Assembly: GCF_030695525.1 (NCBI RefSeq)
Contig: NZ_JAUYSS010000041.1
Span: 1-35,478 of the forward strand
Source of the DNA: Daejeonella sp.
Lineage (GTDB): Bacteria > Bacteroidota > Bacteroidia > Sphingobacteriales > Sphingobacteriaceae
Direction: 5' to 3'
DNA length: 35,478 nucleotides
The notes under the pieces were generated by a model. It was given only the letters and a program-made list of their open reading frames with translations. It was not told the origin of the DNA and did no database searches. Shown piece after piece: positions 14,964 to 22,593 of the stretch (position 1 is the first letter of the stretch; every line of letters begins with the position of its first letter). A program made the position numbers and the translations under genes.

Positions 14964-15995
14964 TCAAACCACTTGAATGCTCCCTGATTCTTTAAGCTTA
15001 ATTAAATTATCAACCAAAACATCGATTAACTTAGTTCTTTGGCTAATCATTCGGTCGGCTAATGCAATTATTTTTTTTATATTTTTCGGACTTGCAGCAT
15101 CCATTTCTTCCTCTATACTCTGTAAATCCAAAGGTTCTAACCTGACATAATGTTCTGATAAACCCAGAAAATTAAATATCTGCTTCATATAAAAGTGGCT
15201 TGTTTCTGTTGCCCCACTCATAATCATATCTAACAAAGCAGGAACCACAAATAGTGCCTTCGTATTTCGCAATTCATCACTATCATAAGATTTTTTTGAG
15301 CTCCCTGTTCCTAAAGACATGATGTATATATCTTTCAGGATCAATTCTTTAGGATCTTTTTTAATTTCAACAAAAGCACTTAAAGATGGATTAGTTGCAA
15401 AAATCCCGCCATCTAACAGCGGATATCTTACTCCGGCAAGCGAGTAAATCTCGGCAACACTAAAAAATGTCGGAGCAGCTGAAGTTGCCCGGCAAACATC
15501 TCTCACATAAAAATCTCGGTTGATTCCACGTTCTTTGGCAACTTTTTGCCTGAATAAATGGGCTTTTCTCAGCTCGATATTGTAAGCGGTTATTATACAT
15601 GGTTTAATGAGTTCGCTCAATTTTACATCCTCAAAATAGTTTAGTAAAATATTTTCTAAAACCTCACCATCATATCTTTCTTTAACCCAACCAAACCGGG
15701 CAAAAAAACTCTTCAATCCCTTAATTTCAAATATTTCCGAACCGTGCTTAATGTATAAATCTAAAGCTTCACGAGCGGAGTAACGCGGGTAATTGGGCTT
15801 ATCTTTTGATGGGCAAAGTAATAAGCAGGTTAAAATCCCACCTGTACTAGTTCCTGCAAAAAGATCAAAATAATCAGCTATAAACGCTTTAGGGTTACCT
15901 GTTCTTTGCTTTAGGCGTTCCTCAAGTTCGACCAATACCATTCCGGGGATAATCCCTTTTATACCACCGCCATCAATAGATAAAATAGTCTTCAT
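14964..15995 (-). CDS. Patatin-like phospholipase (CapV/CBASS-effector-like fold)
   Basis: This 343-residue protein has the three patatin motifs: the DGGGIKG oxyanion loop (8-14), GTSTG with nucleophile S50, and DGG with D195 completing the catalytic dyad. It has no signal peptide, so it acts in the cytoplasm on membrane lipids. Size and motif order resemble both housekeeping patatins and the cyclic-dinucleotide-activated CapV phospholipases of CBASS defence. No CD-NTase gene is adjacent, so a defence role is not supported. It is the upstream gene of a minus-strand pair with DUF6266, but the 254-base gap between them suggests separate transcription. Confidence 0.85.
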   Translation of the reverse strand: MKTILSIDGGGIKGIIPGMVLVELEERLKQRTGNPKAFIADYFDLFAGTSTGGILTCLLLCPSKDKPNYPRYSAREALDLYIKHGSEIFEIKGLKSFFARFGWVKERYDGEVLENILLNYFEDVKLSELIKPCIITAYNIELRKAHLFRQKVAKERGINRDFYVRDVCRATSAAPTFFSVAEIYSLAGVRYPLLDGGIFATNPSLSAFVEIKKDPKELILKDIYIMSLGTGSSKKSYDSDELRNTKALFVVPALLDMIMSGATETSHFYMKQIFNFLGLSEHYVRLEPLDLQSIEEEMDAASPKNIKKIIALADRMISQRTKLIDVLVDNLIKLKESGSIQVV

Positions 15996-16422
15996 TGATA
16001 CAATTCTTTGGATAAAAATGAAACTAATAAAATATTTTCACTAGCAGAAAAATTCAAAAACTTTGTGCGAGCATGCAGGCATAATTTCTACCATTTATCA
16101 TACCTATTACCAAATTTCAATTTTATCATCCGGTACGCTTCCAGGTTACTGTTGGATTTCATAAAACCCTCCGGACATAGTTTTTCCTTCAATCACACAT
16201 TGAAATTTAACTATACCGTTAATCAGCTGTTGAAAGGCAAGTAACCCTAAATTAAAGCAAAATTGTCATCTTATTTATTTAAGACAACTACTATTTAATT
16301 TCATGAATTTTTTATTGAGCATGCCGGAGCAGTCAAGCCATTAGTTGAAAATAGACAATTTTTAAGCTAAGAACAGCAGGGTTGTCATCTAACCATAAAC
16401 GAGCAACATGTAAATTATCTGT
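15996..16422. other. Gap upstream of the patatin gene
   Basis: About 430 AT-rich bases hold the patatin promoter region and the sequence after the beta-helix gene. A plus-strand TTG-started frame at 16008-16244 has no supporting start signal or recognisable composition. I see no gene, strong hairpin or repeat here. Confidence 0.4.
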
Positions 16423-18429
16423 TCATCGCCAGAACTCCTGATCCTGTTTAAGGCCACGCACTCCATAGATCACTGCAGGACTTCCGACTTCCAGTGCCCC
16501 CAAATCCGGTGCTTTTCGGCTGAAGTTATCATTTATGTTTGGAATAATTACACCAGCATCTACCGCCTTCCCATTAGGATTAAGTTTAAAATTAAGATCT
16601 ACTGCATAATAAACAGGACTGGGCTTATCTGATTTAGCTGCCTGAATCGGTTTATGAAGATTTTCAAAAACATCATAATCAACTGTTATTCCATGAGCTT
16701 CAAGACCACTGGCACTGCTAAGACTCTGTAATGTCTTAAATCCTTGCCGCTCGCCTTTGGGTGACAACCATACATATTGATTTTCAGGACTTTCAGTGCC
16801 TCGATTTGGCCGATAACCATTATAATCTGCTACAGAATAGGAAGTGGTATAAGGGAAAGCAGCAACAATTGTTGGCCCATCTGCGCCAAGAAACAAATTA
16901 TTACGGTAGTTGGAATTTGGGTGTCCGCCTCCGGCATTGTTCTCTGTGATAAAGGTATTATGGTAGGCAATAAGACCCGGTACCCCTCCATGAATTTTAA
17001 GCGCTCCTCCCTGTCCGACATTATAGAGTACATTCCTAATGTAATAAGCTGGGCCTCCAAATACAGGCTGTGCACTAATTCCACTCTCTGCAGCATTGAT
17101 TCCCCGATTCCGCATAATGCGAATATTGTGCACACCACCATCTGCTTCAATAAAGTCATCGACCATCAGGTGCAAATCATTATTATAAATATCGATCGAA
17201 ACTGCTTTTAAGTCCTGCTCCTTTTCAGGTGTCCCGTAAGTTGATACACCGATTGCATCATGGAAGAAGGCAATGGAATTATTGGCAATTACATGCCCGG
17301 GGCCATATACCATGATCCCATAGTAAGAATCCAATAGATGCGTTCCATATGGAATCAAACCTTCACGGTGAGCGGCCCAACCGTACATCCTGTAGCGATC
17401 ATCGCGGCCAATCATGACATTATCCTGAATAAGAAAGTTCTTTGAACCGGCATATTCTGTCCGGATACCCTCACCAACATCCTCGAAACGACAATTCCGT
17501 ATGGTCAGGTTGCTTGCACCCGCCAAATGTTTACGACCCGCATCAAAAACTCTTCCTACATTCCTGAAAGTAAGCCCCTGAAAAATATGATGATCGGTTG
17601 CCATTACATTAAACAGGTTAGCGGCTCCCGCTCCATCAAAGATAACTTCTCCATCCCCTGCTGCCTCAATTACAATTGGGCGCTCCGCAGTCCCTTTTGC
17701 GGTGAAAAAATAAGTCCCATCGAATGGAATATTATTCCAGTCAGGATAATTAAGAAGAACTCCCTGATAGAGTCCGCCATGTATTTTAATAATATCTCCG
17801 GGTTGAACCTTATCTTCACTTACCACATACCAATCACCCTTAGTTTCTTTTGAACCGTTATAAGCTGACACCAAACCCGGATAATTCGGCTCTAATTTCT
17901 CGCCGGTATAATATTGGGAATATACATGTCTTACTCTTCCTCCGCTCGCCGCCTTAGGCTCAGCACGTGTAGAAACCTTAACTACCTTAACTGCTTCCCC
18001 TTCAACCCCGTCAGGGTCTTCTAAAGTAAAGCGGGCCTCATAACTGGTATTGGACTTAAGATCCAAAATACTTCCTGCAAACATGTGGGGAGTGGTGTAA
18101 TCGATTCCCGCTCTTGAAATATGTTCGCCTCCAATTCTAAGCAGAGGCATTCCCTGTTTCCATTCCTTAGCCGATGCTGCGATCCGGTACTCGACTTTTA
18201 CCGTGGCATTACGGTTTGCATCACCATTAATGTACCATTCGAAACCTAAATTTTCGAGGGTTGGTGGTTCAGTGATAAGCTCACTTGCTTGTACTTTATT
18301 CTGGGCTTGTGAAAGTTGTGGAAGAAAAAGGAAGATGATAAAAATTACTCCTATTAAGCTGTGTAATAAATTAACATTAAGGAGGGTTATTCTTCTCAAG
18401 CATTCCCTTTGAAAATAATATTCTTGCAT
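16423..18429 (-). CDS. Secreted right-handed parallel beta-helix protein (pectate-lyase-like)
   Basis: This 668-residue protein has a hydrophobic segment (about 24-42, IGVIFIIFLFLPQLSQAQ) acting as a signal peptide after an unusually long basic start; a later ATG could be the true start. Residues about 50-155 form a fibronectin-III-like beta domain (KVEYRIA...YEARFTLEDPDG). Residues about 200-560 hold repeated beta-helix rungs (DIIKIHGGLYQGV, HHIFQGLTFRNV, NLTIRNCRFEDV, FLIQDNVMIGR). The C terminus has the GKAVDAGV...APDLGALE pattern seen at the end of such proteins. This fold is used by polysaccharide lyases and epimerases and by adhesins. The catalytic residues cannot be assigned, so a secreted or periplasmic polysaccharide-acting enzyme is an inference. 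Confidence 0.75.
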   Translation of the reverse strand: MQEYYFQRECLRRITLLNVNLLHSLIGVIFIIFLFLPQLSQAQNKVQASELITEPPTLENLGFEWYINGDANRNATVKVEYRIAASAKEWKQGMPLLRIGGEHISRAGIDYTTPHMFAGSILDLKSNTSYEARFTLEDPDGVEGEAVKVVKVSTRAEPKAASGGRVRHVYSQYYTGEKLEPNYPGLVSAYNGSKETKGDWYVVSEDKVQPGDIIKIHGGLYQGVLLNYPDWNNIPFDGTYFFTAKGTAERPIVIEAAGDGEVIFDGAGAANLFNVMATDHHIFQGLTFRNVGRVFDAGRKHLAGASNLTIRNCRFEDVGEGIRTEYAGSKNFLIQDNVMIGRDDRYRMYGWAAHREGLIPYGTHLLDSYYGIMVYGPGHVIANNSIAFFHDAIGVSTYGTPEKEQDLKAVSIDIYNNDLHLMVDDFIEADGGVHNIRIMRNRGINAAESGISAQPVFGGPAYYIRNVLYNVGQGGALKIHGGVPGLIAYHNTFITENNAGGGHPNSNYRNNLFLGADGPTIVAAFPYTTSYSVADYNGYRPNRGTESPENQYVWLSPKGERQGFKTLQSLSSASGLEAHGITVDYDVFENLHKPIQAAKSDKPSPVYYAVDLNFKLNPNGKAVDAGVIIPNINDNFSRKAPDLGALEVGSPAVIYGVRGLKQDQEFWR

Positions 18430-18739
18430 TTTATGTGATTTTATATTGTAATCTATTGCTTTATTTGGTCATTTACAAGCGATTTATTCAATATCGATGC
18501 ACTGATCTCTTAAAATACTTATAGGTAGAACGACTTATTTTCAGATCCTGAACAAATCGAGTTCCTTAAAAATTTGAAAGAACCATATTTACCATTTAAT
18601 AGTTGGTATGCTACATGTGCTCGTTTGAAAAGGCATATTCGCCAATTTCGCTTAATGCTTGTTTAATTTTAGTCAAAAATGTCTGAATCACAGATTAAAC
18701 GGAGATCACAGATTAAGCGGATTAATGGATTAAAGGATT
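18430..18739. other. Gap with a gene remnant and the left repeat of the GxxExxY module
   Basis: At about 18536-18665 the plus strand carries a frame of about 43 codons, open between stops and without ATG. It encodes the peptides EQIEFLKNLKEPYLPF and ARLKRHIRQFRLML, which look like the tail of a lost gene. From 18681 the left inverted repeat of the GxxExxY module begins. The left part holds the beta-helix promoter region, with no consensus visible. Confidence 0.35.
18681..18723 (+). repeat. Left inverted repeat of the GxxExxY module, with an internal tandem unit
   Basis: GTCTGAATC...GATTA..CGGA (18681-18703) is the inverted counterpart of 19185-19207, matching at 20 of 23 positions. Inside it an 18-base unit, TCACAGATTAARCGGA plus two bases, is tandemly repeated (18688-18705 and 18706-18723). 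The GxxExxY start codon follows 17 bases later. Confidence 0.65.
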
Positions 18740-19147
18740 ATGGAAGAGTTGAAATATCGGGATATCACAGAAAAAATAATTGGAGCTTCATTCGAGGTAC
18801 ACAAATTTTTAGGTAATGGCTTTCAGGAAGTCATTTACCAAAGGGCTTTAGCTCATGAATTGAATCAAGTCAGACTTGATTTTGTAAGAGAACTTGAACA
18901 GTCTATCTTCTACAAAGAATTAAAAGAGCCAATAGGCACAAGAAGGGCTGATTTTGTGGTAGAAGGAAAAATTTTGGTTGAACTAAAGGCTGTTATAAAA
19001 TTAGAGGATGTACACATGGCACAAGCCCTCAATTATTTAAAAGCATATAAACTCGAAATTGGCTTACTCATTAATTTCGGCTCCAAAAGCTTAGAATTCA
19101 AACGTCTAATACTTTCACAAAAATCCGCGCAATCTCTTAATCCCTAA
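18740..19147 (+). CDS. GxxExxY family protein (PD-(D/E)xK-like)
   Basis: This 135-residue protein has the family signature GFQEVIY (G27, E30, Y33) after EVHKFLGNG. RRADFVVEGKILVELKAV then supplies the D...ExK residues of a restriction-endonuclease-like fold, and the end has GLLINFG. GxxExxY proteins are abundant in Bacteroidota and environmental bacteria, with no settled function. The last residues (SQKSAQSLNP) are encoded by DNA that is itself a degenerate unit of the flanking repeat. The gene lies between inverted repeats at 18681 and 19207 and is opposite in strand to both neighbours, so it looks like an inserted single-gene module. Confidence 0.85.
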   Translation: MEELKYRDITEKIIGASFEVHKFLGNGFQEVIYQRALAHELNQVRLDFVRELEQSIFYKELKEPIGTRRADFVVEGKILVELKAVIKLEDVHMAQALNYLKAYKLEIGLLINFGSKSLEFKRLILSQKSAQSLNP

Positions 19148-19207
19148 AATCTGCGATCCAGAACCTTTCTGTGCAATCCATCAATCCGTCTAATCCGCGA
19201 TTCAGAC
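19148..19207 (-). repeat. Right inverted repeat of the GxxExxY module
   Basis: TCCGTC..ATCC.CGATTCAGAC (19185-19207) is the inverted copy of 18681-18703 with three mismatches. Further AATCCGC/AATCTGC-type units occur from about 19120 to 19185. The outer end covers the stop codon (19202-19204) and last codon of the esterase gene, so the module sits flush on that gene. Confidence 0.65.
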
Positions 19208-21274
19208 TCCCCCCGCACCTACCGCCCCAATCTGCAGCAGTTTTTTAGAAGCCAGCTCACGGTAACAATCCGGAAGATCAAAATGTTTTAATACTCCAGG
19301 CACCAGGGTTGATAAAGGCCAGTTGAATTCAGCATTTTCAGCAATATCTGCATAGCTTGTCAATGCATGCTTAAGGGTTACTTGTGTAACCTTATCTGAA
19401 AGCACTGCCGCAAATGTTGCAGGAATAGCCCCCCATCCTTTTCCGACTACATGAATCTCTTCATGCCCGCATGATCTCAGCCAGTCGATGATCCGCAACA
19501 GATCGTATGTTTTTTGCCCGGTATAGGTGGAGTTCAGCATGATACTATGTGCCGAATAGAAATAATCATTGCCATATGCACCAAAGAAATCATCCGCACA
19601 TGTATTGGGTTTCGAGTCCCCTACGCCACGTACATCACAGGCATAAATTGCTGATCCAGGTTCGGCATTGATCAGCTCTTTGATCAATGCTTCTTTTCTC
19701 AATTCCTCATCTGCCGAAAGATGGGATACATACAATATCGCCCGATTCACTCCTGCCGGCGGTCGTGAATATAATTCAGTATCCGACAAGCGGTAAACAG
19801 GAATGGTAATTCCGGCTTCTGTTTCAACAGCATAACATGCCGAGAATTTTTTAGGAAACTGCCTTCCGGGAAGAGGCCTTAAAATACGGTACTCCGGAAT
19901 ACCGGAAATCTGTGGCAACTTAAGAACGGTTCTGATCTTCTTCTTCAGATCCTCCCCGGCAGGTAATCCCCTTTGGGATTTAAAATTTTGAGAATACTCC
20001 CGGGTATAATTAGTCAGGGTGCGGGGATTACTTTCACCAACCTGTCCATTTGGTGTACAGGATAACAGATCAATTTCTTCAAGACTTAGCTCAGGTTCTG
20101 ATTTTGCATCCGAAATTTTCGTCACTTTATTGAACCATGAATACATTGCCTCACGGTTATGTTTCGAAAAACCATGATACTCCGGCCCTGCAAAAAACTG
20201 AATGTTCTGCTCTGCACCCAGCAACTTGTAGATTTTTTTTAGCTCCTTAACCGCATGATCGGTACCACGGACATCAAAAAAATCTTTTTCCTGACCCAGT
20301 AAAATGACCGGCTTTGGAGCCATGGCTGCAATAAAATCGAGATGGTCGAGCCCAAGGCTTATTGCCCCCGGAGGACATTGCTCAATATCAGCCGGAAGTT
20401 CATTCTTCAGATTGGTCTCAAATCCCACTACAAAACAGCTTGGAGCTGCCATTGTCAGACGTGATTCAACCCCGCAAAACCAGGTAGCCTGGGTTCCACC
20501 GCCCGAATTTCCGGTCACGCCAATATGTTTGGGATCAACTTCAGGCCTGCTCAGCAGATAATCCACACAACGAATACAATCCCAGGTAAACCAGGAACTT
20601 AAGTGTTCGCCATTCAGCAGCATTTGCTTACCGGTATAATTATGTTCAGGAACCCCAATTCCATGGAGTGGTTTTAAATCTTTACTCAGCATTTGTACCC
20701 GCTCTCCCTGTCCGATAGGGTCGAAGATCAACACAATATATCCCTGCCGGGCAAGTCCCTGGGCAAATGATTGGTAGATCGGAGTGGCTTTCGCCGGATC
20801 ACCATGCCCGCAGGTACCAATCACAGCAGGTAATAGGCGGTTTTTGCCCTTTGGAAGATAGAGATTAGCTGTAACCGGAAAACCGGGGCGGCTGTCGAAA
20901 ATTACTTTCTCAATTTTATAGCTATCACGCTCAATTGTTCCTGTTATGCGTGCATTCAAAGGAGTCTTCTCTGGCCATGGACCAAAACATTGGGCAATTT
21001 TCGCACGAACATCCTTTACATATGCCTCAGCATCCTGTTTAGTCTTTAGGGAGGCACGGCGTTTTCGGGATTTTGCCAGAGATTCTCCAACGCGATCTAA
21101 GAAATAATCCTGCATCATCCGCGGAAATCGATTATAAGCCTGAAGCTCAGCCGCCTGTGCGGCTTCGGCTGCAGATTGGGGGTCTGAAGCAATTGCAGGC
21201 ACAATACCCAGCCCTGTCAAACCAATTCCGGCTATCCCGGCCATTTTCAGAAAATCTCTGCGCTTGTTGTTCAT
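19202..21274 (-). CDS. Tat-exported two-domain alpha/beta hydrolase (acetylxylan-esterase-like)
   Basis: This 690-residue protein begins MNNKRRDFLKMAGIAGIGLTG, a Tat-type signal. The first hydrolase domain (about 110-380) has FDPIGQGERV and GVTGNSGGGTQ with nucleophile S257, as in acetylxylan esterases and related deacetylases. The second half (about 480-680) repeats the fold (AILYVSHLSADE, ACDVRGVGDS), but its nucleophile elbow reads GKGWG with glycine in place of serine, so this copy is probably inactive and may bind substrate. It likely removes acyl groups from a polysaccharide in the periplasm. The C-terminal residues end at the GxxExxY repeat and may have been altered by it. Confidence 0.75.
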   Translation of the reverse strand: MNNKRRDFLKMAGIAGIGLTGLGIVPAIASDPQSAAEAAQAAELQAYNRFPRMMQDYFLDRVGESLAKSRKRRASLKTKQDAEAYVKDVRAKIAQCFGPWPEKTPLNARITGTIERDSYKIEKVIFDSRPGFPVTANLYLPKGKNRLLPAVIGTCGHGDPAKATPIYQSFAQGLARQGYIVLIFDPIGQGERVQMLSKDLKPLHGIGVPEHNYTGKQMLLNGEHLSSWFTWDCIRCVDYLLSRPEVDPKHIGVTGNSGGGTQATWFCGVESRLTMAAPSCFVVGFETNLKNELPADIEQCPPGAISLGLDHLDFIAAMAPKPVILLGQEKDFFDVRGTDHAVKELKKIYKLLGAEQNIQFFAGPEYHGFSKHNREAMYSWFNKVTKISDAKSEPELSLEEIDLLSCTPNGQVGESNPRTLTNYTREYSQNFKSQRGLPAGEDLKKKIRTVLKLPQISGIPEYRILRPLPGRQFPKKFSACYAVETEAGITIPVYRLSDTELYSRPPAGVNRAILYVSHLSADEELRKEALIKELINAEPGSAIYACDVRGVGDSKPNTCADDFFGAYGNDYFYSAHSIMLNSTYTGQKTYDLLRIIDWLRSCGHEEIHVVGKGWGAIPATFAAVLSDKVTQVTLKHALTSYADIAENAEFNWPLSTLVPGVLKHFDLPDCYRELASKKLLQIGAVGAGGV

Positions 21275-21587
21275 CTGTTAAGTTTTTGTTTTTTCATTCG
21301 ACAGGCATGTGATTTATATAATCCAATGCAGCACGATATGCGGAAATGAATTTACTAGTTTGATATTTAATTTTAACACCAAATTGAATTTTGCTGTTTT
21401 ATTTATTATCAGGAATCGCCGCTACTATTCTCCCCTCTCCTCCGGAGAGGGGTTGGGGGTGAGGCCCCAAATTGCCGGACAATTAGAACAGATTGCCCTA
21501 ATCAATCTACTCTTACGATTACGATTCTCCACTTCTCACCTGAGAGATATGAAGATGATGCCTTGTATAGATCCCAGGTTTAATATT
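21275..21587. other. Gap with a REP-like palindrome
   Basis: The region holds the esterase promoter area and, at 21431-21467, a palindromic GC-rich repeat (CCCCTCTCC-TCC-GGAGAGGGG followed by TTGGGGGTGAGG). This is a type scattered between genes in many Bacteroidota. The frame 21309-21866 runs antisense through the AraC gene and is not credible. Confidence 0.5.
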
Positions 21588-22463
21588 CTACCTATGCGGC
21601 ATTTTCATTGCCCGAACCTGTGCCCTGTATTGAAAAGGGGTTTTATCGGTAATCAGTTTAAAATGCCTGTTAAAATTGGAGACATTCATAAAACCACTTT
21701 CATAGGCAATAACAGCCATACTGTAGGTCGATTCGGAAAGCAGTTTACAGGCATGGCTCACCCGGATCTCAAGCAGAAAAGAGGAATACCGCTTTTTGGT
21801 TCTGGATTTGAAATAACGGCAAAAAGAATTCGGGCTCATATGAACGATATTGGCAATTTCCTTTAATGTGATCTGCCTCAGAAAATTATTCATCGTATAA
21901 TTATAAATTCTGTTCAAACGGTCATCATCCGATTTATTGAAGGTATTCTTAAACATGGATTGCGATAATGGCTCTTTCTCCCTTGAAGAAGCAATCAGAT
22001 GCAACAACTGAATTAATAATATCACCTTCTCTGTATTCCTCGCGTACCTTATGGAGTGTAGAATTCGCTTTGCAGAGAGCAGGGTTTCACCAGTAATTTC
22101 TAAACCGTGACCCGCCTGCTGCAATAATTCAGCAATTGCTGAATTTTCGGGCAGATTTAGGAAAGAGCTCAGAATATCCGGCAGAAAATGAACCACTATA
22201 GCCTCTGTATCAGGATTTTCTTTACTCAGGTCGCCCTGAGTCCGCAGCATATGTGGCAGATTAGAACCAATCAGCAGCAATTCATCTTCCTTAAAATTAT
22301 CGATCCGGTCACCAATGAAACGCGTACCCGAGCCTTTAATGAAATAAATGATCTCAATCTCCCTGTGATAATGCCATTGCTTATAGAAATTCCATCCAAT
22401 CTCCAGTTTAACGCTGAAAGATTCCTGACTGCTTAGAGGTATTGCGAGTAGATGCGGATCCAT
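21588..22463 (-). CDS. AraC family transcriptional regulator
   Basis: This 291-residue protein has an N-terminal cupin-like sensing domain (about 15-100, with HYHREIEIIYFIKGSGTRFIGD) and a C-terminal AraC DNA-binding domain (about 185-285). The latter contains ITLKEIANIVHMSPNSFCRY and the second helix-turn-helix YSMAVIAYESGFMNVSNFNRHF, ending in a TPFQYR motif. Such regulators respond to sugars or organic acids. It is divergent from ppsA with 130 bases between the starts, so it may control itself and ppsA; this is inferred only from position. The ligand is unknown. Confidence 0.88.
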   Translation of the reverse strand: MDPHLLAIPLSSQESFSVKLEIGWNFYKQWHYHREIEIIYFIKGSGTRFIGDRIDNFKEDELLLIGSNLPHMLRTQGDLSKENPDTEAIVVHFLPDILSSFLNLPENSAIAELLQQAGHGLEITGETLLSAKRILHSIRYARNTEKVILLIQLLHLIASSREKEPLSQSMFKNTFNKSDDDRLNRIYNYTMNNFLRQITLKEIANIVHMSPNSFCRYFKSRTKKRYSSFLLEIRVSHACKLLSESTYSMAVIAYESGFMNVSNFNRHFKLITDKTPFQYRAQVRAMKMPHR

Positions 22464-22593
22464 TAATACTAAAATAGCATATTAAATATCAATTTTACTA
22501 AAATTTGGTTAAGATAGTATCAATAATTGCTAATTATACACTAAGTATGATGAAAGATTCAGTATAGATTTGCTGACATAATTCAATAATCAT

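Noticed and set aside
14964..15995. CBASS operon around the patatin phospholipase
   Set aside because: No CD-NTase, Cap2, Cap3 or SAVED-type gene is adjacent, and patatins are common outside defence.
16008..16244. Plus-strand 78-codon frame upstream of the patatin gene
   Set aside because: It starts with TTG inside the patatin promoter region, has no leader signal or family resemblance, and its composition fits random AT-rich DNA.
22565..22572. TAGATTTG as a ppsA promoter
   Set aside because: The -7 element fits, but no TTTG or TTG lies at the required distance upstream, so I did not list it as a promoter.
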